Positions 16,987 through 26,875 of a stretch of 64,000 nucleotides of DNA are shown in pieces. The notes under the pieces were generated by a model. The model ran no database searches, was not told the origin of the DNA, and saw only the letters and a program-made list of their open reading frames with translations. Location of the stretch: positions 54,156-118,155 of the forward strand of contig CAZFTJ010000014.1 in assembly GCA_964521865.1 (NCBI GenBank). Direction: 5' to 3'. Made by a program: the position numbers and the translations under genes. The DNA is from CAYSRJ01 sp964521865 (lineage in GTDB: Bacteria > Spirochaetota > B62-G9 > DRHN01). Within the stretch, counting starts at the first letter, position 1, and each line of letters starts with the position of its first letter.

Positions 16987-18783
16987 ATGGAAAAAAAGAC
17001 TCACTTTTCAATCTGGTATGCCATCATTGTTATAATGATAATTATGATTATTCAATCCCTCCTGTTCCGCCCAAATGTGCAGACGATCAGCTACAGTGAA
17101 TTCTTGAAAAAAGTGGAAAACCATTCCCTCAAGAAGGTTGTGATATCGGATCAGCGCCTGGTGGGTGTGGAACAAAAGAGTGGCAAGAATTCGCGTCCGG
17201 AAGAGTACGTGGCGGTGCGGGTTCCGGACGACACGCTTGTGAAGACCCTCAAGGAAAATAATGTCGATTTCTCGGGAAAGCTCGAAAATCCATGGGCTAA
17301 AAATATCCTTTCCTGGATGCTTCCTCTGGCAATCCTCTTTTTAGTCTGGAGATTCATATTCAGAAAGATGGGACAGGGCATGGGTGCAGGCATACTTTCT
17401 TTCGGCCAGAACAAGGCAAAGATTTATGCAGAGCATCAGACAGGCGTGACTTTCGAGGATGTTGCAGGTGAAGACGAGGCGAAGGAAGAGCTCATTGAAA
17501 TCGTGCAGTTCCTGAAAAACCCGGAAAGATACAACAGAGTGGGTGCGCGCCTTCCGAAGGGTGTTCTCCTTGTCGGACCTCCGGGTGCAGGGAAAACCCT
17601 GCTCGCCAAGGCGGTGGCGGGCGAAGCCGGGGTTCCTTTTTTCAGCATGAGCGGCTCGGATTTCGTTGAAATGTTCGTCGGCGTTGGAGCGGCCCGCGTA
17701 CGGGACCTTTTCAAACAGGCCCAGCAGCAGGCGCCCTGCATAATTTTTATTGATGAGCTCGACGCAGTGGGCAGGGCCCGGGGGATCACACCCTATTCCA
17801 ACGACGAGAGGGAGCAAACCCTGAATCAGCTTCTCTCCGAAATGGACGGATTCAATACGGCAAAGGGAATCGTTCTTCTTGCTGCGACAAACAGGCCCGA
17901 GATTCTTGATCCGGCATTGATGCGGCCCGGACGGTTCGATCGACAGATTCTGGTCGACAGGCCGGATTTAAACGGTCGGTACGAGATATTGAAGGTTCAC
18001 ACGAAGGAAGTCATTCTATCGGACGATGTCGATCTGAAGCGGATTGCGGCCGCCACACCTGGATTTGTGGGAGCCGACCTGGCCAATATTGTAAACGAGG
18101 CCCTGCTTCTTGCGGTGAGAAAGGGCGAGGATGAAGTGCATATGGCGGAGTTTGACGAAGCCATAGAGAGGGTTGTCGCGGGACTCGAGAAGAAGAATAA
18201 AATTATTAACCGCAAGGAGAGGGAGCGTGTCGCGTATCACGAAGTGGGGCATGCAGTGATCGGTGCTCTGGAAACAGAGGAGCCTGTTCACAAGATATCC
18301 ATCATTCCGCGTGGAATCGGCGCACTTGGGTATACAATACAGCTTCCGACTGAGGATCGTTACCTTATGACAAAGACCGAGCTCCTTAATAAAATAGCGG
18401 TGCTTTTGGGCGGCAGGGCGAGCGAAGAAGTGTTTTTCGGGGATGTTTCGACCGGCTCTCAGAATGATCTGGAGAAGGCAACGGACACCGCCCGGAAAAT
18501 GGTAACCATGTACAGTATGAGCGAAAAAATCGGCCTTCCGACTCTGGAAAAGCCCTCTCAGCATTTTCTGCAGATACAGCAGCAGTTAGGCGGTGTGAAG
18601 GAATACAGCTCCGAAACAGCGGAGATCGTTGATGAAGAAGTGCGAAGAATACTTTCTGAAACATATGAAAAAGTCAAGAATGATATTGCAAAGAATAAAA
18701 CGAAGATTGCCCGCATTGCAAAAGAGCTTTTGAAATCCGAGGTGCTCGATGAAAAGACTTTCAATAAATTACTTGGAAAGTGA
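16987..18783 (+). CDS. ftsH: ATP-dependent zinc metalloprotease FtsH
   Basis: 598 residues. Two membrane helices (about 10-27 and 105-123) flank a short periplasmic domain. The AAA+ module has Walker A GPPGAGKT (197-204), Walker B IIFIDELDAVG, the pore motif FVGVGAARVRD and the second region of homology near NRPEILDPALMRPGRFDR. The M41 protease domain has HEVGH at 418-422. It degrades membrane and regulatory proteins and is often essential. A good ribosome-binding site (AAAGAGGAG) precedes the ATG. The C-terminal tail is short. Confidence 0.98.
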   Translation: MEKKTHFSIWYAIIVIMIIMIIQSLLFRPNVQTISYSEFLKKVENHSLKKVVISDQRLVGVEQKSGKNSRPEEYVAVRVPDDTLVKTLKENNVDFSGKLENPWAKNILSWMLPLAILFLVWRFIFRKMGQGMGAGILSFGQNKAKIYAEHQTGVTFEDVAGEDEAKEELIEIVQFLKNPERYNRVGARLPKGVLLVGPPGAGKTLLAKAVAGEAGVPFFSMSGSDFVEMFVGVGAARVRDLFKQAQQQAPCIIFIDELDAVGRARGITPYSNDEREQTLNQLLSEMDGFNTAKGIVLLAATNRPEILDPALMRPGRFDRQILVDRPDLNGRYEILKVHTKEVILSDDVDLKRIAAATPGFVGADLANIVNEALLLAVRKGEDEVHMAEFDEAIERVVAGLEKKNKIINRKERERVAYHEVGHAVIGALETEEPVHKISIIPRGIGALGYTIQLPTEDRYLMTKTELLNKIAVLLGGRASEEVFFGDVSTGSQNDLEKATDTARKMVTMYSMSEKIGLPTLEKPSQHFLQIQQQLGGVKEYSSETAEIVDEEVRRILSETYEKVKNDIAKNKTKIARIAKELLKSEVLDEKTFNKLLGK

Positions 18784-18986
18784 AATTCGATGCATTGACA
18801 CGTGATTGAAAACATCGGAATCAAAGATATTGCTGAAGATATAAATCAGAGCTGTTAATTTACATTGTAATTGATCATTACTTAAAAATGGACAACCATG
18901 ACGTAAAGTATCATTGCTGTGATGATTATTCTATTGAATAGTGTGCTCGTCAACATTACTGATAGAGGAATGAAAGAGAGGAGGAA

Positions 18987-21737
18987 ATGAAAACAGGGCT
19001 AAAGGTTTTTATTTTAATTGGAAGCATTATTTTTATCATAATTGCGCTTTTTCTTGGTTCACGGATATGGATCAACTATGTGTGGTTCAACAAACTCGGT
19101 TATCTCCATATCTTTACGAAAATTCTGACGACCAAAATCTGGCTGTGGTTTTCTTTCTTTACCCTGTTTTTACTGTTTTCCGGGCTCAATCTCTACGTCG
19201 TCTTTCGAAAGGGGAGCATACAGGGCTTGAAGTTTCAACAGCAGGGCCAGCCCGTAGAGATCAGCAGGAAGGCGACTGCAATCGTTGCGAGCATTGCCAT
19301 TTTCTTGATCGCATTGATCATGGCGAGGAGCGGGAGTGGAAAATGGGCGGAGGTGCTCAAGCTTTTCAATAGAACCCAATTCGGTGTTGCCGATCCTCTC
19401 TTTCAGCGGGATGCATCGTTCTATGTTTTTGTTCTTCCTGTCTTCATGTTTCTCAAATCCTGGATACTGGGCGCTGTCATCGCCACGCTTCTCGTCGTGA
19501 GTTTTATCTATCTTTTGTCGGGAAACCTTACCTACAGTAACAATGTGTTGACCGTGAGTCCGCCATCCAAAAGACATATTCTCATTCTCTTTTTATTCAT
19601 CGCTCTCATCATTGCGTGGGGATACTGGCTGAAGCGATACAGGCTTCTTCTTTCTCCCGGCGGGTTGGTCTACGGGGCGGTTTACAAGGATGTAAAAATA
19701 GTGAGACCTGCCTACATCGTTATGATCGGGGTTTCGCTCTTTACGGCATACATGACCTTCCTGGGAATAAAAAAACTGAACTTCAAACAGCCGCTCATTG
19801 GCTACGCTGTTTTAATTGGGGCTACCATTGTTATCACAGGCATCGTTCCCGGTGTCGTTGAGCAGTTTTCGGTCCGTCCGAACGAGCTTCAAAAAGAGAC
19901 ACCCTTTATCCGGCACAATATAGAATTTACACGAAAGGGGTTCAACTTCGAGAACATGGGAACCAGCGCGTTTCCAGTCAACGATTCGCTCACCGCTGCT
20001 GATTTCGTACCGGATACCAATGTCACGAAGCATATTCGGCTGTGGGATCACAGACCTTTGGAAGCGACATACCGGCAGCTGCAGGAGTTCAGGCTATACT
20101 ATGACTTTCTGAGTGTGGATGTTGACCGCTACCACTTTTCAAGCGATCTGCGGCAGGTGATGATTTCTGCACGAGAGATAAATTATGACAATATTCCACC
20201 GAAGGCGCAGACATGGGTAAACCGCACCCTGCAGTACACGCACGGGTACGGACTTGCCATGTCGCCGGTAAACGAGATAGGTTCGGAAGGACTTCCCACG
20301 TTCTTCATCAAGGATATTCCGCCGAAGATCTCGGTACCGTTGACCCTGGAGAGGCCGGAAATATACTACGGAGAAGAGACGAATCCCCCGGTCATCGCTA
20401 ACACGAAACTTCCCGAGTTCGACTACCCCAAGGGAAACGCCAACGTGACCACCCACTACGCGGGGACGGGCGGAATACCGATTAAGAACGGCATGCGAAA
20501 ACTGCTCATGGCCATCAGGCTGAAAACCCTGGAGATCGTATTTACCAACTACCTCAAACCGGACAGCAGGCTAATGATTTACCGTAATATCATGGAACGT
20601 GTTCCGAAGCTCATGCCCTTCCTGATGTACGATCCCGATCCCTATCTTGTGGTATTCGGTGGAAAGCTCTACTGGATAATTGATGCCTATACAACCTCCG
20701 ATTCTTTTCCCTATTCGACTCCCTTTCAGAATCAGTATAATTACATACGAAACTCGGTGAAGATAACGGTCGACGCGTATACGGGCGATGTTACCTACTA
20801 CACCATGGACAAGAATGATCCTCTGCTCAAGACCTATAGCAGGATATTCCCCGGCTCGTTCAAGGATATCAGCACAATGCCCAAAGGCCTTCTCCAGCAC
20901 ATACGGTATCCCATGTACCTCTTCAGCGTGCAGGCTGAGCTCTACCAAACATACCATATGACTGATCCCGTCGTCTTTTACAACAAGGAGGACATGTGGG
21001 CGATTCCAAAGGAGATCTATTCGGGAACCGAGACCACGGTGATTCCCTACTATGTCATCATCAAGATACCCGAGCTTGGCAACACAGAGCAGTATGCTCT
21101 TATTCTGCCCTACACGCCGACGGATAAAAACAATATGGTGGCGTGGATAGCTGCCATGTGTGACCCGGATAATTATGGGAAATTCATCGAGTATCAGTTC
21201 CCCAAGGAAAAGCTCATCTACGGTCCCATGCAGATAGAGTCGCGAATCGATCAGAACACGGAGATTTCCCAGCTCTTCACTCTGTGGAGCCAGAGGGGGT
21301 CGAAGGTCGTCCGCGGGAACATGCTGGTTATTCCCATCAAGGATTCCCTCATTTACGTTGAGCCAGTGTTCCTGGTTGCCGAAAATAGCGAGCTTCCCGA
21401 GCTAAAGCGGGTTATTGTGGGATATCAGGACAAGATTGCATTTGCTCCCAACCTGGAAGGAGCGCTGAGTGATCTTTTTGGGGTAATTCCCGGCGTTGCT
21501 GCAGTGCCGCAACAACCTGGAGCGACCGCACTTATGCCCGCAGGCCTCCAGAATATCGGCCAGCTCGTGAAGGAAGCCCTTTCCACCTATGACGATGCAT
21601 TTGCGAGCTTGAAGAACGAGGATCTCGAAAACTTCGGGAAGCTCTTAAAGGAGCTCAAACCGGTGCTCGACAAACTCAAAGCAAAAACGGAGCAAATAGT
21701 TCCTGAGCCAGGTACGAGTACTGAACAGGTAAAATAA
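18987..21737 (+). CDS. UPF0182 family membrane protein (COG1615)
   Basis: 916 residues after a strong AGAGGAGG site. Seven hydrophobic helices fill about the first 300 residues, followed by a large extracytoplasmic domain with UPF0182 hallmarks such as IRLWDHRPL, LPTFFIKDIP, ERPEIYYGE and YPMYLFSVQ. The end is charged and rich in Lys and Glu. The function of the family is not established; it is an integral membrane protein found across several phyla. It follows ftsH by about 200 bases that hold no further gene. Family assignment is firm, function unknown. Confidence 0.93.
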   Translation: MKTGLKVFILIGSIIFIIIALFLGSRIWINYVWFNKLGYLHIFTKILTTKIWLWFSFFTLFLLFSGLNLYVVFRKGSIQGLKFQQQGQPVEISRKATAIVASIAIFLIALIMARSGSGKWAEVLKLFNRTQFGVADPLFQRDASFYVFVLPVFMFLKSWILGAVIATLLVVSFIYLLSGNLTYSNNVLTVSPPSKRHILILFLFIALIIAWGYWLKRYRLLLSPGGLVYGAVYKDVKIVRPAYIVMIGVSLFTAYMTFLGIKKLNFKQPLIGYAVLIGATIVITGIVPGVVEQFSVRPNELQKETPFIRHNIEFTRKGFNFENMGTSAFPVNDSLTAADFVPDTNVTKHIRLWDHRPLEATYRQLQEFRLYYDFLSVDVDRYHFSSDLRQVMISAREINYDNIPPKAQTWVNRTLQYTHGYGLAMSPVNEIGSEGLPTFFIKDIPPKISVPLTLERPEIYYGEETNPPVIANTKLPEFDYPKGNANVTTHYAGTGGIPIKNGMRKLLMAIRLKTLEIVFTNYLKPDSRLMIYRNIMERVPKLMPFLMYDPDPYLVVFGGKLYWIIDAYTTSDSFPYSTPFQNQYNYIRNSVKITVDAYTGDVTYYTMDKNDPLLKTYSRIFPGSFKDISTMPKGLLQHIRYPMYLFSVQAELYQTYHMTDPVVFYNKEDMWAIPKEIYSGTETTVIPYYVIIKIPELGNTEQYALILPYTPTDKNNMVAWIAAMCDPDNYGKFIEYQFPKEKLIYGPMQIESRIDQNTEISQLFTLWSQRGSKVVRGNMLVIPIKDSLIYVEPVFLVAENSELPELKRVIVGYQDKIAFAPNLEGALSDLFGVIPGVAAVPQQPGATALMPAGLQNIGQLVKEALSTYDDAFASLKNEDLENFGKLLKELKPVLDKLKAKTEQIVPEPGTSTEQVK

Positions 21738-21818
21738 AATGGGTATAGTCTTTATTAAGCAATTGCGTTGACCCGCAATGTTCAAGCTTACGCATCGCGC
21801 AAGCCGGGAAAGCTCTTT

Positions 21819-22592
21819 ATGATCGGACCGCGAAAAAAACGGCATGAGCGACTCATGCACAAACCTTTGCCGGAAGAATGGATGAGTATCATACAACGAA
21901 ACGTTACGTATTATTCCTGCCTGACACCCGAGACCAGGCAGAAGCTTCAGGGACTGATACAGATATTTCTTGCCGAAAAGCGCTTCGAAGGATGCGGTGG
22001 ACTCGATATCACCGATGAGGTCCGCATCACCATAGCGGCTCAGGCATGCATCCTTCTTTTGGGCCGTGAAACCGACATCTATCCAAAGCTTCAGTCTATC
22101 CTGGTGTATCCCCACGCATATATTGCCCGCATGACGCAACGACACTCCGACGGAATAGTGATGGAATCGCTTCAGGTGCTCATCGGTGAAACCTGGTCTC
22201 AGGGCTCCCTCGTGCTTGCGTGGGACGATGTCAAACGGAGTGCCGGTGATGTACACGACGGACACAACGTTGTCTTTCACGAATTCGCACACCAGCTCGA
22301 TTATGAATCCGGAGCAGCCGAAGGGGCTCCTCGTCTGCCGAACCGCTCGTCCTACATCGCATGGGCGCGCGTGCTCGGAAAAGAGTATCAGTCGCTCCTG
22401 GATAATCTCGAGCACCATCGCAAAACCCTGCTCGACAGCTACGCAGCCACCAATCCGGCCGAATTCTTTGCAGTGGTCACAGAATTCTTCTTCGAAAAAC
22501 CCGTTCAGCTCAAGAACCGTCACCCCGAGCTGTACGAACAGCTCAGGACGTTCTATCAGCAGGATCCTGTTTCCATGATGAATAGATGCTGA
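21819..22592 (+). CDS. mtfA: MtfA-type zinc peptidase
   Basis: 257 residues from the ATG at 21819. A TTG at 21768 would add 17 residues without matching the family. Near the start KPLPEEWMSII is the usual MtfA opening, and HEFAHQLD at 154-161 is the HExxH zinc site, with the downstream AATNPAEFFAV segment also typical. In E. coli MtfA inactivates the Mlc repressor and so de-represses the glucose phosphotransferase genes. Here no Mlc or PTS gene is in view, so only the peptidase activity is a fair claim. Confidence 0.92.
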   Translation: MIGPRKKRHERLMHKPLPEEWMSIIQRNVTYYSCLTPETRQKLQGLIQIFLAEKRFEGCGGLDITDEVRITIAAQACILLLGRETDIYPKLQSILVYPHAYIARMTQRHSDGIVMESLQVLIGETWSQGSLVLAWDDVKRSAGDVHDGHNVVFHEFAHQLDYESGAAEGAPRLPNRSSYIAWARVLGKEYQSLLDNLEHHRKTLLDSYAATNPAEFFAVVTEFFFEKPVQLKNRHPELYEQLRTFYQQDPVSMMNRC

Positions 22593-23190
22593 AACAGCGT
22601 GAGGTGCTTGATTCTATGAACCTCTCTTGAGGATATTGCAAGGATCATGTGATTGCTTGATATCGGAATACATACCCCCCTTTAAGTTACGAGACTCAAC
22701 ACGCCGGTATTTTTTTTCAAGAAAAATATACAGGTCATGTTTCCCATGGGTGACCGTGTTCTCCTGTTTCTTTCCGGTACTTTTGTCCGTGCAGTGAAAG
22801 ATAACGGGGAAGACGGCAGTGTAAGGAATAGGGACCTTCAGGTAGAGATCGACATTACTTAATCGTCTGTCGAAGGGTATGCAGGTATCGCTCTGGGCCT
22901 GTCTGCTTGATGCATATGAAAAATTAAAAAATTTCTTGTCAAAAATGAAATCATTATACAAAATTTAAGTAGCAATACACATTCCAATAAACCCTGTATA
23001 AACTAGAAGGTGGACATCATTTTCCAAGTTGACAAGATGCACGTGAGCACCTCTCGGGAATTAAGCACTCCTGCGTCTGAAACCACGGTACGGTTTTTAT
23101 CTGTTGATACGCAACGTCTCCGACATCCGAGTCGGATACCTGATGGCGCCGGTAGCCTAAACCCCAGAATAGCACAAGAAAGGATAGATT
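22593..23190. other. Intergenic stretch before the H+-ATPase gene
   Basis: About 600 bases without a convincing gene. A 115-codon minus-strand frame at 22614-22961 has no ribosome-binding site and no recognisable domain. TCCGAC (23119-23124) and GTCGGA (23131-23136) form a six-base-pair hairpin 55-72 bases before the ATPase ATG. With the GC-rich bases that follow it could be a regulatory leader, but I cannot match it to a known riboswitch. Confidence 0.4.
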
Positions 23191-25743
23191 ATGTCTGGTA
23201 AAAATTCCAGGAAGACGAAAAACGGAGAACAGCACTCCACCCAGACCGGGAAGCCGGTCTTGGAAGGCGTTCCGCTCGATCAGTGGTGGAAACAGGTCGA
23301 ATCATCGCCGAACGGCCTGAGCCGGGAGGAGGCCAAGAACCGCCTGGCCCGGTACGGGTCCAACGAACTGGAGGAGAAAAAGGTAAATCCCGTGCTGAAG
23401 TTCCTCTCCTACTTCTGGGGTCCGATCCCCTGGATGATCGAGGTGGCGGCCGTGCTCTCCGCCATCGATCAGCACTGGGTGGACCTCATCATCGTGGTCG
23501 TTCTGCTGGTTTTCAACGCAGTAGTGGGTTTCTGGCAGGAGTACCATGCGGCAAATGCAGTGGAGGCTCTTAAGAAGCAACTGGCCCTGAAGGCGCGGGC
23601 AAAGCGGGACGGCATCTGGGGGGAGATCGATGCCGCAAGCCTGGTACCGGGCGACATCATCCGCCTGCGACTGGGCGATATCATTCCCGCCGACGTGGTT
23701 CTGGCTGAGGGTGACTTTCTCAGCATCGACCAGTCAGCCCTCACCGGCGAATCCCTCCCTGTGGACAAAAAGAATGGAGATATAGGATACTCCGGCTCTG
23801 TGGTCAAGCAGGGAGAGATGGTCGCCCTGGTGGTCGCTACCGGGGTGAACACCTACTTCGGCAAGACAGCGAAGCTCGTGTCCGCTGCGAAGTCGGTCTC
23901 ACACTTCCAGAAGGCGGTCCTGACCATCGGGGATTACCTGATCTACATGAGCCTGGGTCTGGCTGCGATTCTCGTGCTGGTTATGCTTTTACGCGGCACA
24001 CACTTTCTCGCTCTGATTCAGTTCGCCCTGATCCTGATCGTGGCCGCTATCCCGGTGGCTATGCCGGCGGTACTTTCCGTCACCATGGCGATCGGGGCGA
24101 TGGCACTGGCCAAGATGAAAGCCATTGTCACACGCCTCGTATCCATCGAGGAGACGGCAGGGATCGACGTGCTCTGCTCGGATAAGACCGGTACCCTGAC
24201 CCAGAACAAACTTATCCTGGGGGAGCCGGCATTGATGGGCGGTAAAAATCCCGGAGACATCATCCGGGCGGCAGCACTGGCCTCGAAGGTAGAAGACCGG
24301 GATGCCATAGATATGGCGATACTGGAAGGTCTTAAGGATCCCAAGGTTCTGGACCAGTACACCCAGAAGAAGTTTATTCCCTTCGATCCGGTGCATAAAC
24401 GTACCGAAGCGGAAGTGCAGGGGCCGGACGGGAGCACATTCAAGGTCACTAAAGGAGCTCCTCAGGTAATCCTTGATCTCTGTAAACCGAATAAGGATCT
24501 GAAAGAACAGTCCACCCTCAAAATCGAGGAGTTCGCCGGACAGGGATACAGAACCCTGGGGGTGGCCAGGAGCACCGGCTCGGGGAGCTGGAAGTTTCTC
24601 GGGCTGCTCCCTCTGTTCGATCCGCCGCGTGAAGATTCGGCGGATACGATCCGCCAGGCCCAGGAACACGGAATCAAGGTCAAAATGGTGACGGGCGACA
24701 ACGTCGCCATCGCCAGGCAAATCAGCTCTAAGCTGGGGATGGGGACCAACATCCACACGGCTGATGAGCTTTTTCCAACAGAGACGGACACGCACGGTTT
24801 TTCCTCGAAAGTCGCCGAACAGGTGGAGGAATCGGACGGTTTTGCACAGGTCTTTCCGGAGCACAAGTTCCATATCGTGGAAGCCCTCCAGGCCCGCGGT
24901 CACATCGTGGGCATGACCGGCGACGGGGTGAACGACGCCCCGGCTCTTAAAAAGGCTGATGCCGGGATCGCAGTCAGCGGAGCGACCGACGCCGCACGGG
25001 CCGCCGCCGCTTTGGTGCTCACTGCGCCGGGTCTTTCGGTGATCATTCGGGCTGTGGAAGCAGCTCGCAGGATTTTCGAGCGCATGAACAGCTATGCGAT
25101 CTACCGTATAACCGAAACTATTCGTATCATGTTATTCGTCACTTTGTGCATGGTCGTCTTCAATTTCTACCCTATCACCACGGTGATGATTATCCTGCTG
25201 GCCCTGTTGAATGACCTCCCGATCATGACCATCGGCTACGACAACACCTGGCTGGAGCCAAAACCGGTGCGGTGGGATATGCATCGTGTTCTTTCCGTAG
25301 CCACGGTGCTGGGCATTCTCGGAGTAATTGAGACCTTCGGGTTGCTGCTCATCGGTAAATTCCTCCTGAAGCTTGACGTGCCGCAATTGCAGTCTTTCAT
25401 ATACATCAAGCTGGCAGTAGCCGGGCACCTGACGCTCTTTGTAGCGCGTACCAGGCGTCCCTTCCTGAGCAAGCCGTATCCCGCGCCTGTGCTTCTGGGC
25501 TCCATTCTGGGCACGCAGCTCGCGGCTGCGCTTATCGTAGGATTCGGGTTCATTATAACCGCCATCCCCTGGTCCTACATCGGCCTGGTCTGGGGATACT
25601 GCCTGGTGTGGGTGTTTATCGAGGACCTGGTCAAGCTGCGGGTGTATCACCACCTGGCATTCACCGGTAAGAGACACAGGAAATTCATTGGATTTTCCCA
25701 TGCGCCGCTTCACCCCTTCGGTGAGCACAGGAGAAACGCATAA
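23191..25743 (+). CDS. P-type H+-transporting ATPase (plasma-membrane, type IIIA)
   Basis: 850 residues. An N-terminal cation-ATPase domain precedes the A-domain motif SALTGESLPVD, the M4 motif PVAMPAVLSVTMAIGAMAL, the phosphorylated Asp331 in DKTGTLTQNK and the hinge motif TGDGVNDAPAL. Both the M4 sequence and LLNDLPIMTI in M6, which places an Asp at the proton-carrying position of plant AHA2, match fungal/plant H+-ATPases rather than Ca or Cu pumps. It would export protons at ATP cost for pH homeostasis or acid tolerance. The gene is visibly richer in GC than its neighbours and stands alone, suggesting horizontal acquisition. Confidence 0.93.
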   Translation: MSGKNSRKTKNGEQHSTQTGKPVLEGVPLDQWWKQVESSPNGLSREEAKNRLARYGSNELEEKKVNPVLKFLSYFWGPIPWMIEVAAVLSAIDQHWVDLIIVVVLLVFNAVVGFWQEYHAANAVEALKKQLALKARAKRDGIWGEIDAASLVPGDIIRLRLGDIIPADVVLAEGDFLSIDQSALTGESLPVDKKNGDIGYSGSVVKQGEMVALVVATGVNTYFGKTAKLVSAAKSVSHFQKAVLTIGDYLIYMSLGLAAILVLVMLLRGTHFLALIQFALILIVAAIPVAMPAVLSVTMAIGAMALAKMKAIVTRLVSIEETAGIDVLCSDKTGTLTQNKLILGEPALMGGKNPGDIIRAAALASKVEDRDAIDMAILEGLKDPKVLDQYTQKKFIPFDPVHKRTEAEVQGPDGSTFKVTKGAPQVILDLCKPNKDLKEQSTLKIEEFAGQGYRTLGVARSTGSGSWKFLGLLPLFDPPREDSADTIRQAQEHGIKVKMVTGDNVAIARQISSKLGMGTNIHTADELFPTETDTHGFSSKVAEQVEESDGFAQVFPEHKFHIVEALQARGHIVGMTGDGVNDAPALKKADAGIAVSGATDAARAAAALVLTAPGLSVIIRAVEAARRIFERMNSYAIYRITETIRIMLFVTLCMVVFNFYPITTVMIILLALLNDLPIMTIGYDNTWLEPKPVRWDMHRVLSVATVLGILGVIETFGLLLIGKFLLKLDVPQLQSFIYIKLAVAGHLTLFVARTRRPFLSKPYPAPVLLGSILGTQLAAALIVGFGFIITAIPWSYIGLVWGYCLVWVFIEDLVKLRVYHHLAFTGKRHRKFIGFSHAPLHPFGEHRRNA

Positions 25744-25792
25744 AGGTTGCCCCGGGAGGGTTTGGCTGCTTTCTTTAAGTGACACACAGTAT

Positions 25793-26854
25793 CTACCCGA
25801 AAGAGAGGTGTGTCTGCAACTCTTCATAATCGAGCTCCTGTACATAGGCATACAGAGCGGGATTCCCGCCTGTATGGAGGAACACCACATTTTCATCTTT
25901 GCCGATTTCACCCCTCTCAATGTGATCTCGAAACCCTGCAAACGCCTTGGACGTATATACCGGGTCGAGAAAAATTCCCTCCTTCCTCGCCATTAGTTTG
26001 ATCATCTCGATACCTTCAGCAGTCGGTATACCGTATGATTTTCCAACATACTCTGACGAACTGTACACCTCTTTGGCATTAATCCGTACATCGAGGTCGA
26101 GGTTTTGTGCCGCTTGATTTGCATATCGGGATATGCATTCTGAAGCTTCTGTATCCCAGATCGCAGGTGTAATGCCTATAATTCGTACATCGCTTCCAAG
26201 GGCCCTCCTGCCGACTTCCAACCCCGCCTGGGTGCTGTCATAGGATGAAACGTAAATCCTGGTGGGGAGGATGCGAAGATCGTTGCACTGCTCGATTATT
26301 TCGCAGAAACATTCAATATACGCGGCAACATCGGGTGTCAGGTCCCTGTCGTTTGCCATCCTTACGATATAGGGGTTTTTACGCTTTTTTTTGAGTTTGT
26401 CGGCGAGCTCGTACATTGCTTTTCGCTGTCCGTTCTGATCCGCATCGATGATATGCACGTGTGCACCGGCGATAAGGTCGAGAAGAAGGTTACCCTGTAT
26501 ATTATCGTCTTTCATTCCACGGATCCGCCTGAGCACAAGGTAGGTTTCAAGACCGAGCATATTGCACGCTGCCGTAAGCTGCCTGCAGTAATTAGACTGT
26601 ACTGCAGCACCGCCGACCACACAATCGGCTCCTTCGTGTATGGCCCGGGCAAGAAGAAACTCGAACATTCTCGTCTTGTTTCCACCAAAGGTAAGACCCG
26701 TCAGATCGTCGCGTTTGATGAATATTCTTGGGCCGTCGAAAAAGTCTGACAGTCTCTTCAATTCGTGAAGAGGGGTCGGAAGAACGGCAAGCTTCACCCG
26801 CGGATTAGTACCGATCTTTTTTCTCAGTTGATTTATTGTAAGTTTTTGTGTCAT
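25793..26854 (-). CDS. D-cysteine desulfhydrase/ACC deaminase-family PLP enzyme (possible L-cysteate sulfo-lyase)
   Basis: 353 residues with GGAGG upstream of the ATG. LPTPLHELKRLSDFF, IKRDDLTGLTFGGNKTRM and AVQSNYCRQLTAA are the signature of the D-cysteine desulfhydrase/1-aminocyclopropane-1-carboxylate deaminase branch of fold-type II PLP enzymes. Lys60 in GGNK is the expected Schiff-base lysine. Members release sulfide from D-cysteine, deaminate ACC, or (CuyA) release sulfite from L-cysteate. With sulfite/sulfate genes about 30 kb away, the last role is possible but unproven. It lies 21 bases downstream of a decayed dehydrogenase gene, so the operon was once larger. Confidence 0.85.
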   Translation of the reverse strand: MTQKLTINQLRKKIGTNPRVKLAVLPTPLHELKRLSDFFDGPRIFIKRDDLTGLTFGGNKTRMFEFLLARAIHEGADCVVGGAAVQSNYCRQLTAACNMLGLETYLVLRRIRGMKDDNIQGNLLLDLIAGAHVHIIDADQNGQRKAMYELADKLKKKRKNPYIVRMANDRDLTPDVAAYIECFCEIIEQCNDLRILPTRIYVSSYDSTQAGLEVGRRALGSDVRIIGITPAIWDTEASECISRYANQAAQNLDLDVRINAKEVYSSSEYVGKSYGIPTAEGIEMIKLMARKEGIFLDPVYTSKAFAGFRDHIERGEIGKDENVVFLHTGGNPALYAYVQELDYEELQTHLSFG

Positions 26855-26875
26855 GACTTTATTCCTCCACTTTAT

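Noticed and set aside
22614..22961. 115-codon minus-strand frame between mtfA and the H+-ATPase gene
   Set aside because: No ribosome-binding site and no family resemblance. Could be real but is not supported.
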